64,000 nt of DNA from Numida meleagris (Eukaryota > Chordata > Aves > Galliformes > Numididae): the NCBI RefSeq assembly GCF_002078875.1, contig NC_034410.1, forward strand, positions 95,781,292 to 95,845,291, given 5' to 3'. The position numbers were made by a program, and so were the translations under genes. Below, piece by piece: positions 33,462 to 46,613 of this stretch. The notes under the pieces are model-generated. The model had not been told where the DNA came from and made no database searches. It saw only the letters and a program-made list of their open reading frames with translations. The stretch's first letter is position 1. Every line of letters begins with the position of its first letter.

Positions 33462-36039
33462 AAATGAGTCTCCTTTTACTACTTTCATATGTGTAGCTGT
33501 GTCCTTTTATAATCCATGGTTGTTAGACATTGGGCTGGTCCCTGGTGCACCCCAACACCTCTTTGTTTCCCTCAGGCTTGTCAGGCTGTACAAGTAGAGG
33601 AATGGATTTGTCCTGTAATGTCAATAGTTCCGCACTCTGCATGATGGAGCCCCACTGCTCTCCCTTTGGTTTCCACCACTTGGAGCTTCCTGCTCTTGGT
33701 CACTTCCGCTCCAAAGCCCGTGTCCTCCCCTAGATCACAACCTCACATTTGCGTTACTACCTCATACACCGACCCCAGCCTGGGCAGCTCTCTCCCAGCC
33801 CACCCACCCCTCAGATTTGGCTTTCCTGGTTTTGATTCTGACCATAAAGTAACAACCTGAGAAACCTAATTATCTTGGGTTTTGCTCCATTTCTATGTCA
33901 GTGTAATAGTAATGCTCCTCCTGTGCTAGGAACTGACCCTTCAGACCACAAAGTCACTACACCCTTCACTTAGAGTGAGGCTAGAGAAGGTGAGTATTGC
34001 TAGCAAGTTTCCGGCCTTGTTTTCCTGATGGCTTACCAGCCAAGTTTTGCTTAATTTCTGAAATGAAGTGCATAGAACATGTTGAGGAGAATATGGGCCT
34101 GTGAGCCTTATCTCATGGTCACACTTGAGCCATTCTCCTGTTAACAGATACTAGGGACGTATTACTCCCACTGCAGACATGATAAGAGAGCTCTGAGACA
34201 TACCCAGAGCTGGAGTATTCACTGTCTTATCCATGTTTGATCCCGTGATGAATGACTAAGAATGACTCTGTTTTTGTACCTTATTACAGATTAACTTAGG
34301 AGCCAAAGAGCAGATGTGAGTCTGGTTGTCAGTCATACTCATGGCTTTCATGAGGTTCAATAAAAGGCATTGTAGCCATGTTCATGCAGCATACATCATC
34401 AGCTCCTTCCACATGAATCACCAGAATTATGTACTTTGTCATCACTTGTTGCCTTTGGACTTATATACTGAGTTTACACTACATGCAGGATCAAATCAGT
34501 ACCTTCTGAAATGCCACTGAACTCATGTAAAGTTATGATAAATATTCATTTTGTCCATAAAATTGAGTATACTGAGAAAATATTGCTTGGGTCTTCTGCA
34601 AATCTGAAATTATGAAGTGATATCTTTGGAGTGGGAATTGGTAAAATCTCTTGGATACTTTTGGAGGATACCTTTGGGCCTCAGTTGTGTGTGTGCCCAT
34701 TTTTTGTGTAACTAAACTCAATGTAATCCCTTGGAATCCAGAGACCTGCTTATTATGGATCACCTCGGGCCTAGTAATGAATTGTGATGATCTCAGGAAA
34801 ACATATTCATTTAGATGGAGACTGTTTCACCCTAGGCAAAGGATAGTGATCTCTGATGAAAATAAACAAATAAACAAAAATCTCCCACTCTTGAGCAATT
34901 GGTGGAGGGAATACTGTAAATCTGCAGTTAAAGCAGATTTCTGGAGAAATTCAAAAGAAGAACTTTCATTTTTCTGTATGATATCATTACCTGGTGGAGC
35001 ATTGCCAGAGAAGTTATGTTTCCTGTTATTTTGTTAGATAAGGAGCCTGGTAAACAATTGTATGTTTACAGTGAGAGCAAATGGCTCAACTACTTTGTAT
35101 CCCAGACAGACATACCCACATACAAAGTGCATGTGATGGCACTGGATTCCTGTCATCAACTCAATGTCCATATAGTTGGGGCAAGACTTTAAGATAACGG
35201 AGTGTCAAGTAGTCACATGAAACATTACTAACGTGTTACTAGAAAAGACATAAACATTACTCCTTTTCACTCCCAAACCCAGATATTGTTACTGTCCCTA
35301 TGAATACACAGAGATCTTAAAGCAGCCCTTAGTGGCTAAAGTAATATACTTCTGTATGTAACTTGCAGTACATAAGTGCATTCATACTTAACACCCATCA
35401 TAACCTCTTAGTTTGTGGTGGTTCATTGTATCTACATAAGGAAATCTTCCACATGGACAATGGGTGTAGTTCTTGGGGAAAGTGTAAATGGTCCATTCTG
35501 GTAGTAACTAATCCTCTACCCACCTTATAGATTTTCTGCTCAGGCCCAGCTGAATGGGTTAGCAAAAGAAAGACAGATGGCAGCAGATTATTTAAAACAC
35601 TTCTTTGTTAGTGTGTAATCAGCACAGATCCCCCCTTCCCACCCCTGCCTTCACTCAAGGCTCAATCTAAAGCCCATTAAGTAAATGGAAAGACTCCTAT
35701 TGATTTTGATGGGCACGCAGCCAAGGCCTCTGTCTCAACAACTTTCTCAGCTAAACTTTGGCCTACTCATCATTTTAAAATGTTTTAGTGTTTTTGTTTT
35801 TATTTATTTATTTTTTTAAGAAAGAAGAAAGAAATGCTGATATAGCCACTTTTGGGGACCACTGGGGAAGAGAACAAGCTGTACTTTTATATGCAAAATA
35901 TACTGCCTAAGTGTATCCAAGGCAAAAGGTTGTCCTTTTTTAACTCTATGAGTTTTATGCCAGGGAAGCTGAATAGTTAGGGATCTGCCTGCAATATGTA
36001 TCCCGCCTCCCTTCTTTGAAGAGGTAGATGATGAAGCTG

Positions 36040-36562
36040 GATTTGGGCATGAGTACTGGAGTACTGTATTCAGCTCCAGAGCCCCCGGCGCAAAAAAGAC
36101 ATGTTAGAGCAACTATGGAGGAGGGCCACAAAGATAATCAAAGGGCTGGAGCATCTTTCCTGTGAAGACAGGCTGAGGGAGATGGGCTTGTTTGGCATGG
36201 AGTAGAGAAAGCTCCAAGGAGCCTTTGTAGTGGCTTTCCTGTACTTAAAGAGGGTTATAGGAAGGATGGAGACACTTTATTGGGAAGCGTAGTGACAGGA
36301 CAAAGGTCAATGGCTCTGAACTAAAAGAGTGTAGGTTTAGATTAGATACCAGGAGGAAATTCTCCACTCAGGGAGCGGTGAGGCGCTGGCACAGCTGCCC
36401 AGAGAAGCTGTGGGTGCCCCATCCCTGGAGGCGCTCAAGGCCAGGTTGGACAGGGGCTTGGGCAGCTGAGCTGGTAGGTGGCAGCCCTGCCCATGGCAGG
36501 GGTTGGGGCTGGGTGGGCTCTGAGGTCCCTTCCAGCCCATACCTTTCTGTGATTCTATGAAT
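36040..36562 (+). mobile_element. CR1 LINE 3' segment, about 0.5 kb
   Basis: It reads 'gtactgtattcagctccaga', 'gagggccacaaagataatca', 'gaagacaggctgagggagat', 'accaggaggaaattctccac' and 'aggtcccttccagcccatac', ending 'ctgtgattctatga'. This is a sense-strand CR1 from the reverse-transcriptase C-terminus region into the 3' UTR, with an intact 3' end. The reading frame is decayed. Confidence 0.93.
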
Positions 36563-38892
36563 GCAGATCTGGGAGCTCAGTTCCACTCAGAGCAAGTTCT
36601 CAAAGGCTGAGGCTGTCCAGAAGGCCTTGGCCAACCCTGCTAAGATCTGCCAGACTATGCCTGCTTGCTTCAGCTTTAAGACACACTTTCTTATGTCTGT
36701 CTTTCATTTTGGTCTGTTCCTATGACAACCTTCTAGAGAAGGTTCATGATTAATGTTATTTCCACAGATCTACCTGAAGCACCTTACGTTGGCAGTGCCA
36801 GGGGTGCGGGCTGAGCCTGGTTCTTGCTCCTCCAGGCTGACTGGGATGAATGCGGGCAGGCACACACACAGCATCATGCATGGGTCTGGGTGTCTGGGCA
36901 CAGAAAAGCAACGTAGCCAGCCACCGAGGAAATCCATCTAAACGTAGGACTGCCCTCTGCTGACGAGACAGTCGGGCTGAGTTAGCCTCTACTAAGGTGT
37001 TTTGCACATGGCTAGGTCAGAGGTTAGGGCAAGGTGCGAGCTGGAGCTCCACATGCCCTGAGCTGCAAGGAGGAGCAGGATGGCTCAGGTGCAGCCTCAG
37101 GCAGTAGCAGCCTGCCAGTCACACCGGTAACATTGCAGGATTTGGGAAAAAACAAGACCAGGAAGGGACAAAATAGCTGCATCAGGTTTTGTTAGGCTGC
37201 TTCTGTACTGCTCTGAGAAGGAAATAAACAGAAATCTGAGGGCTTTGCGTGTACACCCCACTTATTTCTTCATGCAGCTCTAAGTAGAAATAAACAAATG
37301 GCAGTCGTGAGAATTTGCTGAAAAGGTCCTGCTTTTGCATAGCCTTGAAGTCTTCACGTGTACTTGGCAACTTACACCAAAACATGCAGAGGTTATTTGG
37401 TATCACAGATGAAAGCATCTGAAATGTTCACAGGTGCACGAGGCCTGCAAAGTGGCCAGCTTAAAGCCCCAGGCAGGACTTGTCTTCCAGAGTAAGCCAC
37501 CCCAGCTCACCAGGTGGTTTTGATCCAGATGCTGGTCAGAGGTGGGTTGCATCGCATCCTGCTCTTTTTAATCTGGCTTCAGCAGCTCATCTCACTGCCA
37601 GATAGAATCAGGGTGAGTGCAGGTTTGGTTGCCACTGAAACGAAAATTTGAAGGTGTTGGTAAATGCCAAAAATCTCTTTCTAATGTTACATGCAGTATC
37701 TATGCATTTTATGTGTGTTTGAGGGTACGACAGGATTGCAGTGTAGTTTTGTTTGATTTTATTGATCTGCTTTTTAGCTTTTCTTCCTCTTTTTGATAAA
37801 GAGCCACAGAAAACTTACCGTGAACTGTTGTTTTCTAGGAAAAAGAGGTAAAAGCCTAAGATCAGTATATGTGGGAATAAAAGATTTGTGTTAGCTAAAA
37901 TTGGCTTCTCTATTTTCCATTCCTTTTTTTCTTATTATTGAGACGTGATATGAACACCACTTCATTCTGATTTTAAGGATTTGAGACAAATATACTTGGT
38001 TGTCAGCAGGTGGCTCTGTGCTAAGTCTGAGCTCTGTTCTTGGTGCCTCCGCAGAACTGGAGCTGCTTCAAGCAACATATTTTATTTTTTTCAGCCAATG
38101 ACTAAATGATAATGAAGGCATGTGATTTACTGGTAGAAAAGGTGTTTGTCAGAGGAGAGATAAGGAAATGAAAATCTCTTGCTTGAAGGAAACTGTGGCA
38201 ATGCTGACACAGTGCTATTACAGAAAACGTGTGGTCGTTTTAAGAGCAGCCATGCCAGCTCTGCTCTGTACACAACCAGATTTTCAGGTAGCACAGCAAG
38301 AATTTTGTTTCAGGGTTCTTTTGTTGTTATTGTTTTCTTTTAAAATCCTTGCTGTTTACACAAAGAGCATTTTTGGGGCATGATGTCATTGAGGGACAAC
38401 AGTGCCAGTGAATGCAATGAAATTTAGGAAACTTAGGATTTGGTCTATCTCATTGCAGTAAATGGGGAATATTCCATTTCTGCCAACGGGAGCTGGGCCG
38501 GCTCCCCCAGGCCTCACTATTGGGCTGCAGGGCTCTCTGGGAGAGCTGCAGATCTGGTGGTGTCTGAAGCTAATCCAGCTGCAGCAGCAGCTTCATGAAT
38601 ATATAACAGTATACCCTTGTGTGAAGCTGTGTAGCAATCAAAACCACACTCATGATCCAGATCAGGATGCTCTGCAGCTCCTGAGCGTAAAGGCCAGCCC
38701 CTGTCCCTGGGCATTGTGTGGGACCCTTGCTTCTCAGGTGGGTGTTTTTCAGTCTCTCTCTTTTGAAACTGAAACGGTATGCTTCTCTGCACGTGTCTTC
38801 TATCCAAAGGAAATTACAGTTGAATTACTTAAATGACATTTACTAAATAAACCAGAAGAATGTGCTTTCTCTGTGCTTCTTAGATGTTGTAT

Positions 38893-38990
38893 TAAGGGCC
38901 ATGGTTTAGTGGGGAAATACTGGTGGTAGGTGGACAGTTGGACTGGATGACCCTGGAGGTCTTTTCCAATCTTGGTGATTCTACGAGTCT
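38893..38990 (+). mobile_element. CR1 LINE 3' fragment
   Basis: It reads 'agttggactggatgaccctg', then 'gaggtcttttccaatcttgg' and 'tgattctacgag', a sense CR1 tail. Confidence 0.9.
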
Positions 38991-39964
38991 TTCTTATTTT
39001 AATGGTGGGTAGCCACTGTCTTCCATGAATGGGTGAGAGGATCCTCAGCTGATGAGTATGTAGAAGCTTTATGGACATGGGAGAATGGTGAATTTGAGTT
39101 AAACTATGAGAAAGGAAGATGTATATGGGGTGACTGGGCTGTGGAGAGAGTACAGGGTGTAAGGAGTGGGGAACAAAGGAAAAATGTTTTAGCCGCACCT
39201 AAATATACATGGCCATTTCCATATTTCAGTATATAGGTTGAATCAATTGTGTTTATGGCACTTAGGTTGAAGCTCATTTGATCTTTTCAATGGAGACTTG
39301 GAAAGCAATTAGATCCTTTTTTGAAACTTAGTTCTGACCTGTCTTCCAGTCATACCAATCCTGTTCTGTGACATTTTGCTTGGCAGTGAATATTTTCTGT
39401 AATTAGAGCTATATTTGCTGTTTATTTAGGGAGGGGGGGTTTTGTGTGTTTTTAGTATTCTACTTCAGTCAAGATGTTGATTTACCTGAGGTAACGCTGA
39501 ACTACTTAAGTGAGACCTGAAAGGAGAAAAGAAGCATGTCAGGTTCCCAGGTTTGCTGTGTACCTTGCTTTTCAGTATTGCCATGCAATGGCAAAGGGCT
39601 GCTGCTCATTGCATTCCTTCCGCAATGCATTGGAAAGAAGATTTGGCTGGTCTTGTGATTACAGGCTGGTTCTACCTACCATGTGTTGTTCAGTTCCCTC
39701 TTTTTTAACCTTTATAACAATGAAGATTGGTTTAGCTCTCCAGGCTTCTCAGGGGACAGTTGTTTGATGCTGATCTGCTGCTAACTTCTATATGCTAATA
39801 GTGCTTATTTTCTTAGTGTCTTGGAAAAGCTCTTGTCAGAGGATCCCATAACAGCTATAGAGAATGGATCAACAAATCACTGCTGTGTTTGGAAAGCACT
39901 GAGGATTCCCAATTTCAACCTACTATCTCTATGCATAATGAATTAGAACAGATTGCTGAGGGTC

Positions 39965-40705
39965 ATGTGCAGGGGGTCTGAAAATCTTCAAGGATGGAGA
40001 ATCCATAGTCTATCCAGGCAACCTGTTTCAGCACTCAGTTACCTTAAAAAAAAAATAGTAATAATTAAAAGCAAAACCCTTTTCTTATGTTTAAACAAAT
40101 GAATTGTATTTCAGTTTGTGCTCACTGACCCTTGCGCTGTCACGGGACAGCACTGAGAAGAGCCAGACTCCATCTTCTTTACTCCTTCCTGCCAGGTATT
40201 TATGCACATTGATAAGATCTTCCTGAGCCTTCTCTGCTCAAGACTAAACTATCCCAGCTCCCTCAGCCTGTCCTCCTGTGACAGATGCTCCAAGCCCTTA
40301 ATCATCTTAGTGGCCCTTTGCTGGATATGCTCAGTGTCTCCCTTGCACCGGGGAGCCTGGAACTGGACACATTACTTGAGGTGTGGCCTCACCAGTGCTG
40401 AGCATAGGGGAAAAGGTCACCTCCCATGACCTGCAGGAAGTGCTCTTCCTAATGCAGCCCAGGATGTTGCTGGTCTTGTTTGCTTCAGTAGCATGCTGCT
40501 GCTTCATGGTCGACATGTTGTCTGCCAGCATTACCACACCTTCTCTGCAAAAGTGCTTTCCAGATGGTCAGCTTCTGGAGTCTACAGTGCTGGTACATGG
40601 GGTTAGTCTTTCCAGATGTAGGACCTGGCATTTTCTTTCACTGAACTTTATGAAGTTCCCATCTGCTCATTTCTCCAGACTACTGAAGTCCTTCTGAAAC
40701 CAGGC
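39965..40705 (-). mobile_element. CR1 LINE segment, about 0.7 kb, decayed
   Basis: Antisense CR1 blocks occur in the expected order: 'atccaggcaacctgtttcag', 'cactgagaagagccagactc', 'attgataagatcttcctgag', 'ctgtcctcctgtgacagatg', 'ggtgtggcctcaccagtgct', 'aatgcagcccaggatgttgc' and 'ctgaactttatgaagttccc'. Open frames here (for example 40202-40429) are by-products. The element's 3'-most ~100 bp are missing or unrecognisable. Confidence 0.92.
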
Positions 40706-40967
40706 ATAATTTCCTGGTTTCAGCTGGGATTTTCTTCTCAGTAGCTAGCATGGTACTGTATTTTGGATTTAGAGTGAGAATAACGTTGATAACACACCGA
40801 TGTTTCAGTTGTTGCACAGTGGTGCTTACACAGAGCCAAGGCCATTTCAGCTCCTCGTGCTGCCCTACCAGCAAGGGGCTGCTGGGCACAAGGAGCTGAG
40901 AGGGGACAGAACCAAAACAGCTGACCCAGACTGGCCAAGGGGGTGTTCCATGCCATGTGGCATCATG

Positions 40968-41174
40968 CTATCCCACTACATCCCCATGAAATTGTTGCCC
41001 TGTGACTGCACACACTGCACACAAGTATACTGTAGTTGATTGATAGATCATTTGGATTTTGACCTTATTTCGAGCCACTTTTGCGTAGATAATCGGGTTG
41101 AGTAGGTAACAAAAAATATAGCAGCTGTAGAATCCCTGCTCTGGCTTACTAGGTAAGAGAATGGTTACCACCAT
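40968..41174 (-). pseudogene. Possible rhodopsin-type GPCR TM7 remnant
   Basis: The minus-strand frame contains SCYIFCYLLNPIIYAKVARN. The NPIIY core preceded by aliphatics and followed by a basic segment looks like the NPxxY end of TM7 in class A receptors. I cannot recognise TM1-TM6 or a DRY motif in the 600 bp upstream on the minus strand. If real, it is a fragment or a heavily broken copy; a chance match is possible. Confidence 0.25.
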
Positions 41175-42306
41175 GACTACTGGAGGGCAGAGTGAAAGTC
41201 AGGCTATGGTGAAGGCCCTGTGTAATCAAAGGCTAGTGGGGAAAGGACCTTGTCAGCCAGGACCCAGTGGCCCAGTACCCAAGTGAGACAAGCAGGGCAT
41301 GTCTGATGACCAGGATCTGTTCCTGTCATCAGGCAACTACATAGTGATGAGGTGGGTGCATGGGTTGGTGAGGGTGCGTATCCGTGTGGTACATAGGCTA
41401 ACAAGGGCATGGCCAAGATATAGCTCTGATAAGGCCAAGGGGAAGAGATTGGGAAGAAGGCCCACTTTTCTAGCCCTTTCTTCAAAACAGCTCTTATCAG
41501 CTGGTCTTGGGTGAGGGCAAACTCTTGCCATGGGTTCTGTTCAGGGCCCTGACAGTGAATCTGTGAGGATGACAATTAGGATAAACAACTGCCTAATTTG
41601 CAAGAGGAGTAAAGGGGATGTGGAACTTGAAGGGGCCAGAATGAAGATGAAACTTGGAGTTTTGTACTTCTGTCAGTAGGGAGAGGAAGAAAGGAATTAC
41701 ACAGAATTTACTGATATTAATGAAATTATTTTCTTCTATGGCTGAGTCACTTTGTATTTATTTCACCTGAGCATTCTTCTCACATGTGAAGTCTGGCTAT
41801 ACTTTCTCCCGAGTGGATTTACTACTTCTGAGACATCTTCAGGAACTGGAAAACTGAGAACAAAAATAGCCTCAAGAGTTCACACTTAAACTGGGAGGTG
41901 CATATGTTATGACAGTTATTTGCAGATAGAACAACACATTCTTCCTTTCTTTTTTATTATTATTTTATGGATAATACATATTTGTACCTAAATGACAGCT
42001 TCACAGTACTTGAGTTTTCCTAGTTTGCACAATGGTCTATTAATTTCTGTGAACGTTATTTTGTAAGAAATGCTAGAAATGAACGAGAAACTCTTTAAAA
42101 CTACGCTTGGGTATGGTACAGTACAAAACCATCGCAGCAGTACAAAGAATAACATTGCAAAAGAGAAACACAAGAACGCAGCATGGACTCTTCCAATTTA
42201 TTTATTTTTTTTAAATGTGCTTTCATAATGGAATCTCTGTATGGTAGAGATGAGCGTAACTTCAGCGGGTATCAGTGGGTGGAGAGCATTAACTGACACT
42301 GCATAT

Positions 42307-42424
42307 AGAATCATAGAATCCTTAGAGTTGGAAGGCACCTTTAAAGGTCACCTAGTCCAACTGCCCTGCAAAGAACAGGGACATCCACAGCTAGATCAGG
42401 TTGCTCGGAGCCCCGTCCAGCCAC
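42307..42424 (-). mobile_element. CR1 LINE 3' fragment
   Basis: It reads 'agaatcatagaatccttaga', then 'gttggaaggcacctttaaag' and 'cagctagatcaggttgctcg'. It belongs to the same subfamily as the copies at 3872 and 30579. Confidence 0.93.
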
Positions 42425-45400
42425 TACAAGAGGAATCAGTCAGGTCTTCAATTTCTTGATCCGAACTAGGTTATCAGCTACAGAGTCCATACTTGCCTTA
42501 ACTTTATAAAAAATCTAAACATACTTATTCTTAGCTTCCAGTATATAATTATAGAAATGTCTTAGACAAAACTGTGGGTAAGAAAAGGAGTTTATATGAA
42601 TCATAATGACTTTTGTATCTTGTATGTTTCCAGATGCACACTTGGGTTCAGATTTACTACAGGCTAGCAAGTCAGTGGAGGGTGTGCTGGTGTAAATAAC
42701 TGGCCTTAATCTCGGCTGAAGTCAGGTCACATCTGTAAGACTAATTCCTTCTCCCACTGCTGTTTTAGGTCTAGATGAAGTACTACAGGGATAAAGTGCA
42801 TCTGAAGCAATATCACTGAAATGCAAACGATTTTCTCCTAAATTTTGGAGGTACATTATTTAAAAACTTGTGAGCCTTTGTACTTTTATTTATTCCTCTA
42901 TTTGCAAATGGAATGCAAAATACTAATATCCTGTTCATGTAGCATGTCTCTTCCTTTTTAAAAATAGTAAATAATTTCACCAGATGCAAGGCAGGAGTGG
43001 ACCAGCATTAATTTTCTATTTTTCTGTACATATATATGTCGCAATTGTATTTCACAGTAGAAGAATTCATTAAAATATTTTTTGTCTGAAATATTAAGCG
43101 TGACTCTGAGGCACGCTGAGCGTCTGGAGCAACAATTTGGGATCACCTGGTGTTTCCAGACAGCCTGGCTACGTGTCACCCCACGGTGAGAGTACTTACG
43201 TGCCAGAAGACTTCACCAAGATCTCAGCACAAAGAGAACTGATGGTTTTGCTGAGTTGTAGTGGTTAGTCATGCTGTGGCCTGAGCTTCAAAGACATCAC
43301 CACAGCTTTGTCCCCTTGTGCCAACAGTGCCTTTGGCCCACATTTCCTTCACTTGGGCTTGCCGGCATTATCTGGTGGCTCTGCCCCACTAGAACAACAG
43401 TAGACAGCGCTTGGCAAGACAGAACATCTGTGTTTCTCAGCAGAACAATGTGTTGGTTATTACAAAGGACAAACAAAAGTGATGAGATTCTGATTTTAGT
43501 TCCATCTTGCCCGACAGCCTGAATAATAATGCTTGAATTCATTTCAAAACAGAATAAACCAGTATTCCTATTATGAATATATCCAATTCACGGTTTTATA
43601 AACAACCATTAATATTGCAGTATTTAGAAGGAATGCTGTATCACTGATACAGCAACAGTGCGCTTGTACATGTAGTTCTACTCTCCTAAATAGTCCAGAA
43701 TTTGAATACTACCATGGCATAGCCATGACTAAGAGAAAAGCACTGCTAAATGGCAGAGACTTTTCACACTCCAGCTTAATGTGATGAAGTTTATCCTTTC
43801 TACTGACCTCTTTAATACCTGACGTAATCTCTCTGTTTGAAGAATGTGTATGCGTTAACAGATCTTATAACAGTTTACAAAGGAAATACTATACAATTTT
43901 GTGTAACTAAAACAGTAACGTTTGGCATGCTGAGATACTGAGTTCTGATTCTCCGTGTTGTGAAATACTCATCTTTCAATTTGCGTTCCCATTCTGTGAC
44001 GAGAACGGACACGCTTCATCCTTCAGTGTATTTTACTCTAAAGTTTACAGTAGAAATACAATGGGCTGCAAAGTACAGAAGCACCAAAGCACTGCTGTAA
44101 CACACTTTAAAAACAAAACTTCAGGAGCAAAACCCAAGGAACTCCAGAGTTAGCATCCTTAACAGTTTTCCCTCTCTTGAATACAAGCAGGTCTTTTGCA
44201 ACTTGAACAGAGCATGCATATAAAATGCAGTATCCTGTAGTGCCATTATCATGCCCATGCATGGATTAGAGGAAAACGGAATTCTTCTTTCCAGTGTTTG
44301 TGGATGATTTATCACATTCCTTAGTGGAGATGCTTTATGAAAGACTTTAACACACTGTGAAATGGAAACTGCTGTAGGAGATGTAGTTCTATCTGCTTTA
44401 CATTTTCAATCTTGGTCATGCAACACTGAAACAAAACAGTTTTGTATACAGTTTCCCTACGGGCATAAAGAGAAAAGATAATTAAACAGTCTTGGTCACG
44501 CTATGAATCTAATAGGAAAAAAAGGGGGAGGGTTACATTAATTTGCTAAAGTGGCTTAAATCTCCTTTCATTATTTGAAGGTCCTCTTGCACTTCTGTGT
44601 GCACGCTGACCAAGTGCAGCCTTGCTGAGGAACTAGTATAACTCCTAGGTGCTGGTAGGTGGTAGAAAGTGATTTTATTGTTTTAACTGAAGCCAACAGG
44701 AACAACACGCTAGATGAAAAATGGAAGGCGCACGCTATGTGCTGATACTTGTCCTGTAAAAGCTGCCAAGCTCAACAAGACACAGCACAAAGGGCTCAGC
44801 TGCTGACCGTTTTCCTGAAGCCCACGGCTATTTCTGCTGCTGACGAAACCTGAACGCCCTTATTCATGTCACACGTGAGATGTTCTGAACTGCTGAGCTG
44901 CTGTGGGATGCCAAAATGAACCAGGACGATGCAGGGAAGCTGAGCACTGCTTGCTTCCAGAGGAAATGCAGACTTTTCTGAGCACAGACATTTTTGTGCC
45001 AGCGTTAGCAGAGAAAATCCTCTGTAGGTATCCATCTCGGCTGCCTAATTACAGATGCACATACATTCTGCATAATGTATTTAGTGGAAAACAGTTGCAG
45101 CATTTTATAGCAGCCAGTAGGAAAAAAGCCCGCAAGTTTAGCTGGGCATTTAGAGGGGTTTAAGGTTCTGGCACCTGTCCTGTACAATGAATGCACACGC
45201 TGGAAGGAGAGCTGACAGATAGGCCTGCTGAGCAAAGCTGCACTTGGCCAGCAAGACAAAGCGACGGAAGGACAGACTCCCGTACTGTTTATTTCTGTCA
45301 CAATGTGTAATCAGGTGGCTTTAAAGCTGTACTTGGATAAAAACTTCAAGCTGGTGTAATTTGGCTCTGTCTCTGCATGGAGCCACGCTGCTGGCTGCCT

Positions 45401-46082
45401 TGCTACCCCTCTGCTGCCTGAATCCAGCCCCTGGCGGTGGCCAGGGGGGTGAATTGGCTGGGGAAAGCGATCCATCTGTAAAATAATCCCGTTTTTGTTT
45501 TCTGGGGTACTTTGCAGGCAGATCACTTCACTCATCTGGCCCACTGGAAGGATTTGAACTGCCTGCACTGGCACACGGCAGGCGGGGAAAGGCAGAATGG
45601 CCGCTTCCCACACAGTGCTGCTTGAACTCCGGCCCAGCCACGTGTGGGGCACCAACACAAGAACTTGTGGCCGTTTTTCCGCCCGTCTCCCTTCCCACCA
45701 CCTTCAGAGCCCAGTTTAGCAAGTCACTCTTGTGTGCCATTTCAGTCCCCACCCAGACATCCCAGCTCAGCCTAGCTCTGGAACGGGGGCATGTGAAGTG
45801 GGTCAGCACCTGGGGTTGTGCAGGCTGAGCTGCCGGGAGGCAAGAGGAGCTCCTCTCCTGGCAAGGAAGGACTTGGTGGGACCAAACCTCTGCCATGCCT
45901 GATCCCTGCCAGCCTAAGCTTCCTTACGCAGCTTATGGTGCGGGCAGAAGCTCCAGCAAAGCCCCTGCTGCTCCCAGGGCTGCCAGAGCTGAGTGCCCCG
46001 GGATCAGAGCGGTGCCGGCAAGCTCTGCATTGGCTTGTGCTCAGAAATGGGGAGAAGAGTGAATAAGAGACAAGCGAGCCTA

Positions 46083-46240
46083 GTAGTATTTATTATTTGT
46101 ATTATAGCACCTCAGTGCCTAGTCACAGACAGAACTGCATCCTATGAGCACTGTGCAAACCCCAAATGAAAGTACTACAGTCCCTGCCCCGAGGGGCTTA
46201 CAGCCTAAGTTTCCGAACAGAGAGATGGACAGGTGAAAGG
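46083..46240. repeat. Ancient amniote-type interspersed repeat remnant
   Basis: It reads 'gtatttattatttgtattat', then 'gagcactgtgcaaac', 'agtccctgccccgaggggct' and 'tacagcctaag'. This matches a pattern I recall from old repeats that are abundant in turtle and crocodile genomes and rare in birds. I cannot name the family with confidence. Confidence 0.45.
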
Positions 46241-46607
46241 GAATGGTGACAGCACATTGACCACTGTGGCAGAGTTGTTTAGACGACAGGAAATATCCAA
46301 GTTCCTAAATGCTTAGTTGCACTGAGGCTTTCTTCACCTGCTCAAAGCTTTGTATTTCTCACGGGAAAAAAAAGCATCAGGAAATCCCACAGAATTCACG
46401 TTATATTCAGTGAAAACATTTGTCATTACAGGAAACACATGTAAGGTTATTTTTACAAATTATTGTTTAGTTTATGTGTTCTAAGCAGGTATCTGAACAT
46501 GTTTACAAAGTCTACACATGCAGTGTAAAAAAGTTTTAAAAATTTCACCTTTTCTTTTTGACTCATTCATGTATTTAATTTGCACCCTTGCAAAAAAGAG
46601 GTATCTT

Positions 46608-46613
46608 TTTATT
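46608..46613 (-). terminator. IMPA2: Candidate polyadenylation signal for IMPA2
   Basis: This is the first canonical AATAAA on the minus strand after the IMPA2 stop codon (transcript strand TTGAATAAAAAGATACC, followed by CTCTTTTTTGC). It implies a 3' UTR of about 1.35 kb. ATTAAA hexamers at 46573-46578 and 46620-46625 flank it. A longer UTR cannot be excluded. Confidence 0.3.

Larger units (their letters stand above)
28120..46580. other. CIDEA-IMPA2 intergenic DNA, no gene recognised
   Basis: About 18 kb without a convincing exon on either strand. It holds CR1 copies at 29010, 30579, an old one at about 31615, 36040, 38893, 39965 and 42307, listed separately. It also holds a T17 run at 33445-33461, a GC-richer patch at about 45360-46060 whose open frames resemble no family I know, and an ancient repeat remnant at about 46083. 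Minus-strand AATAAA hexamers near 44673 leave room for a longer IMPA2 3' UTR. Confidence 0.6.

Noticed and set aside
34651..35037. 128-codon plus-strand open frame
   Set aside because: No motif, and codon usage looks like random AT-rich DNA.
38800..39198. 132-codon minus-strand open frame
   Set aside because: Its middle overlaps a CR1 tail, and there is no family resemblance.
40202..40697. Open frames of 75 and 104 codons
   Set aside because: They lie in a CR1 LINE read on the wrong strand.
41204..41575. 123-codon minus-strand open frame as part of the GPCR-like remnant
   Set aside because: Its translation has no transmembrane pattern or DRY motif and cannot be joined to the NPIIY fragment convincingly.
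45528..45896. 122-codon minus-strand open frame
   Set aside because: No domain or splice context; a GC-rich patch.
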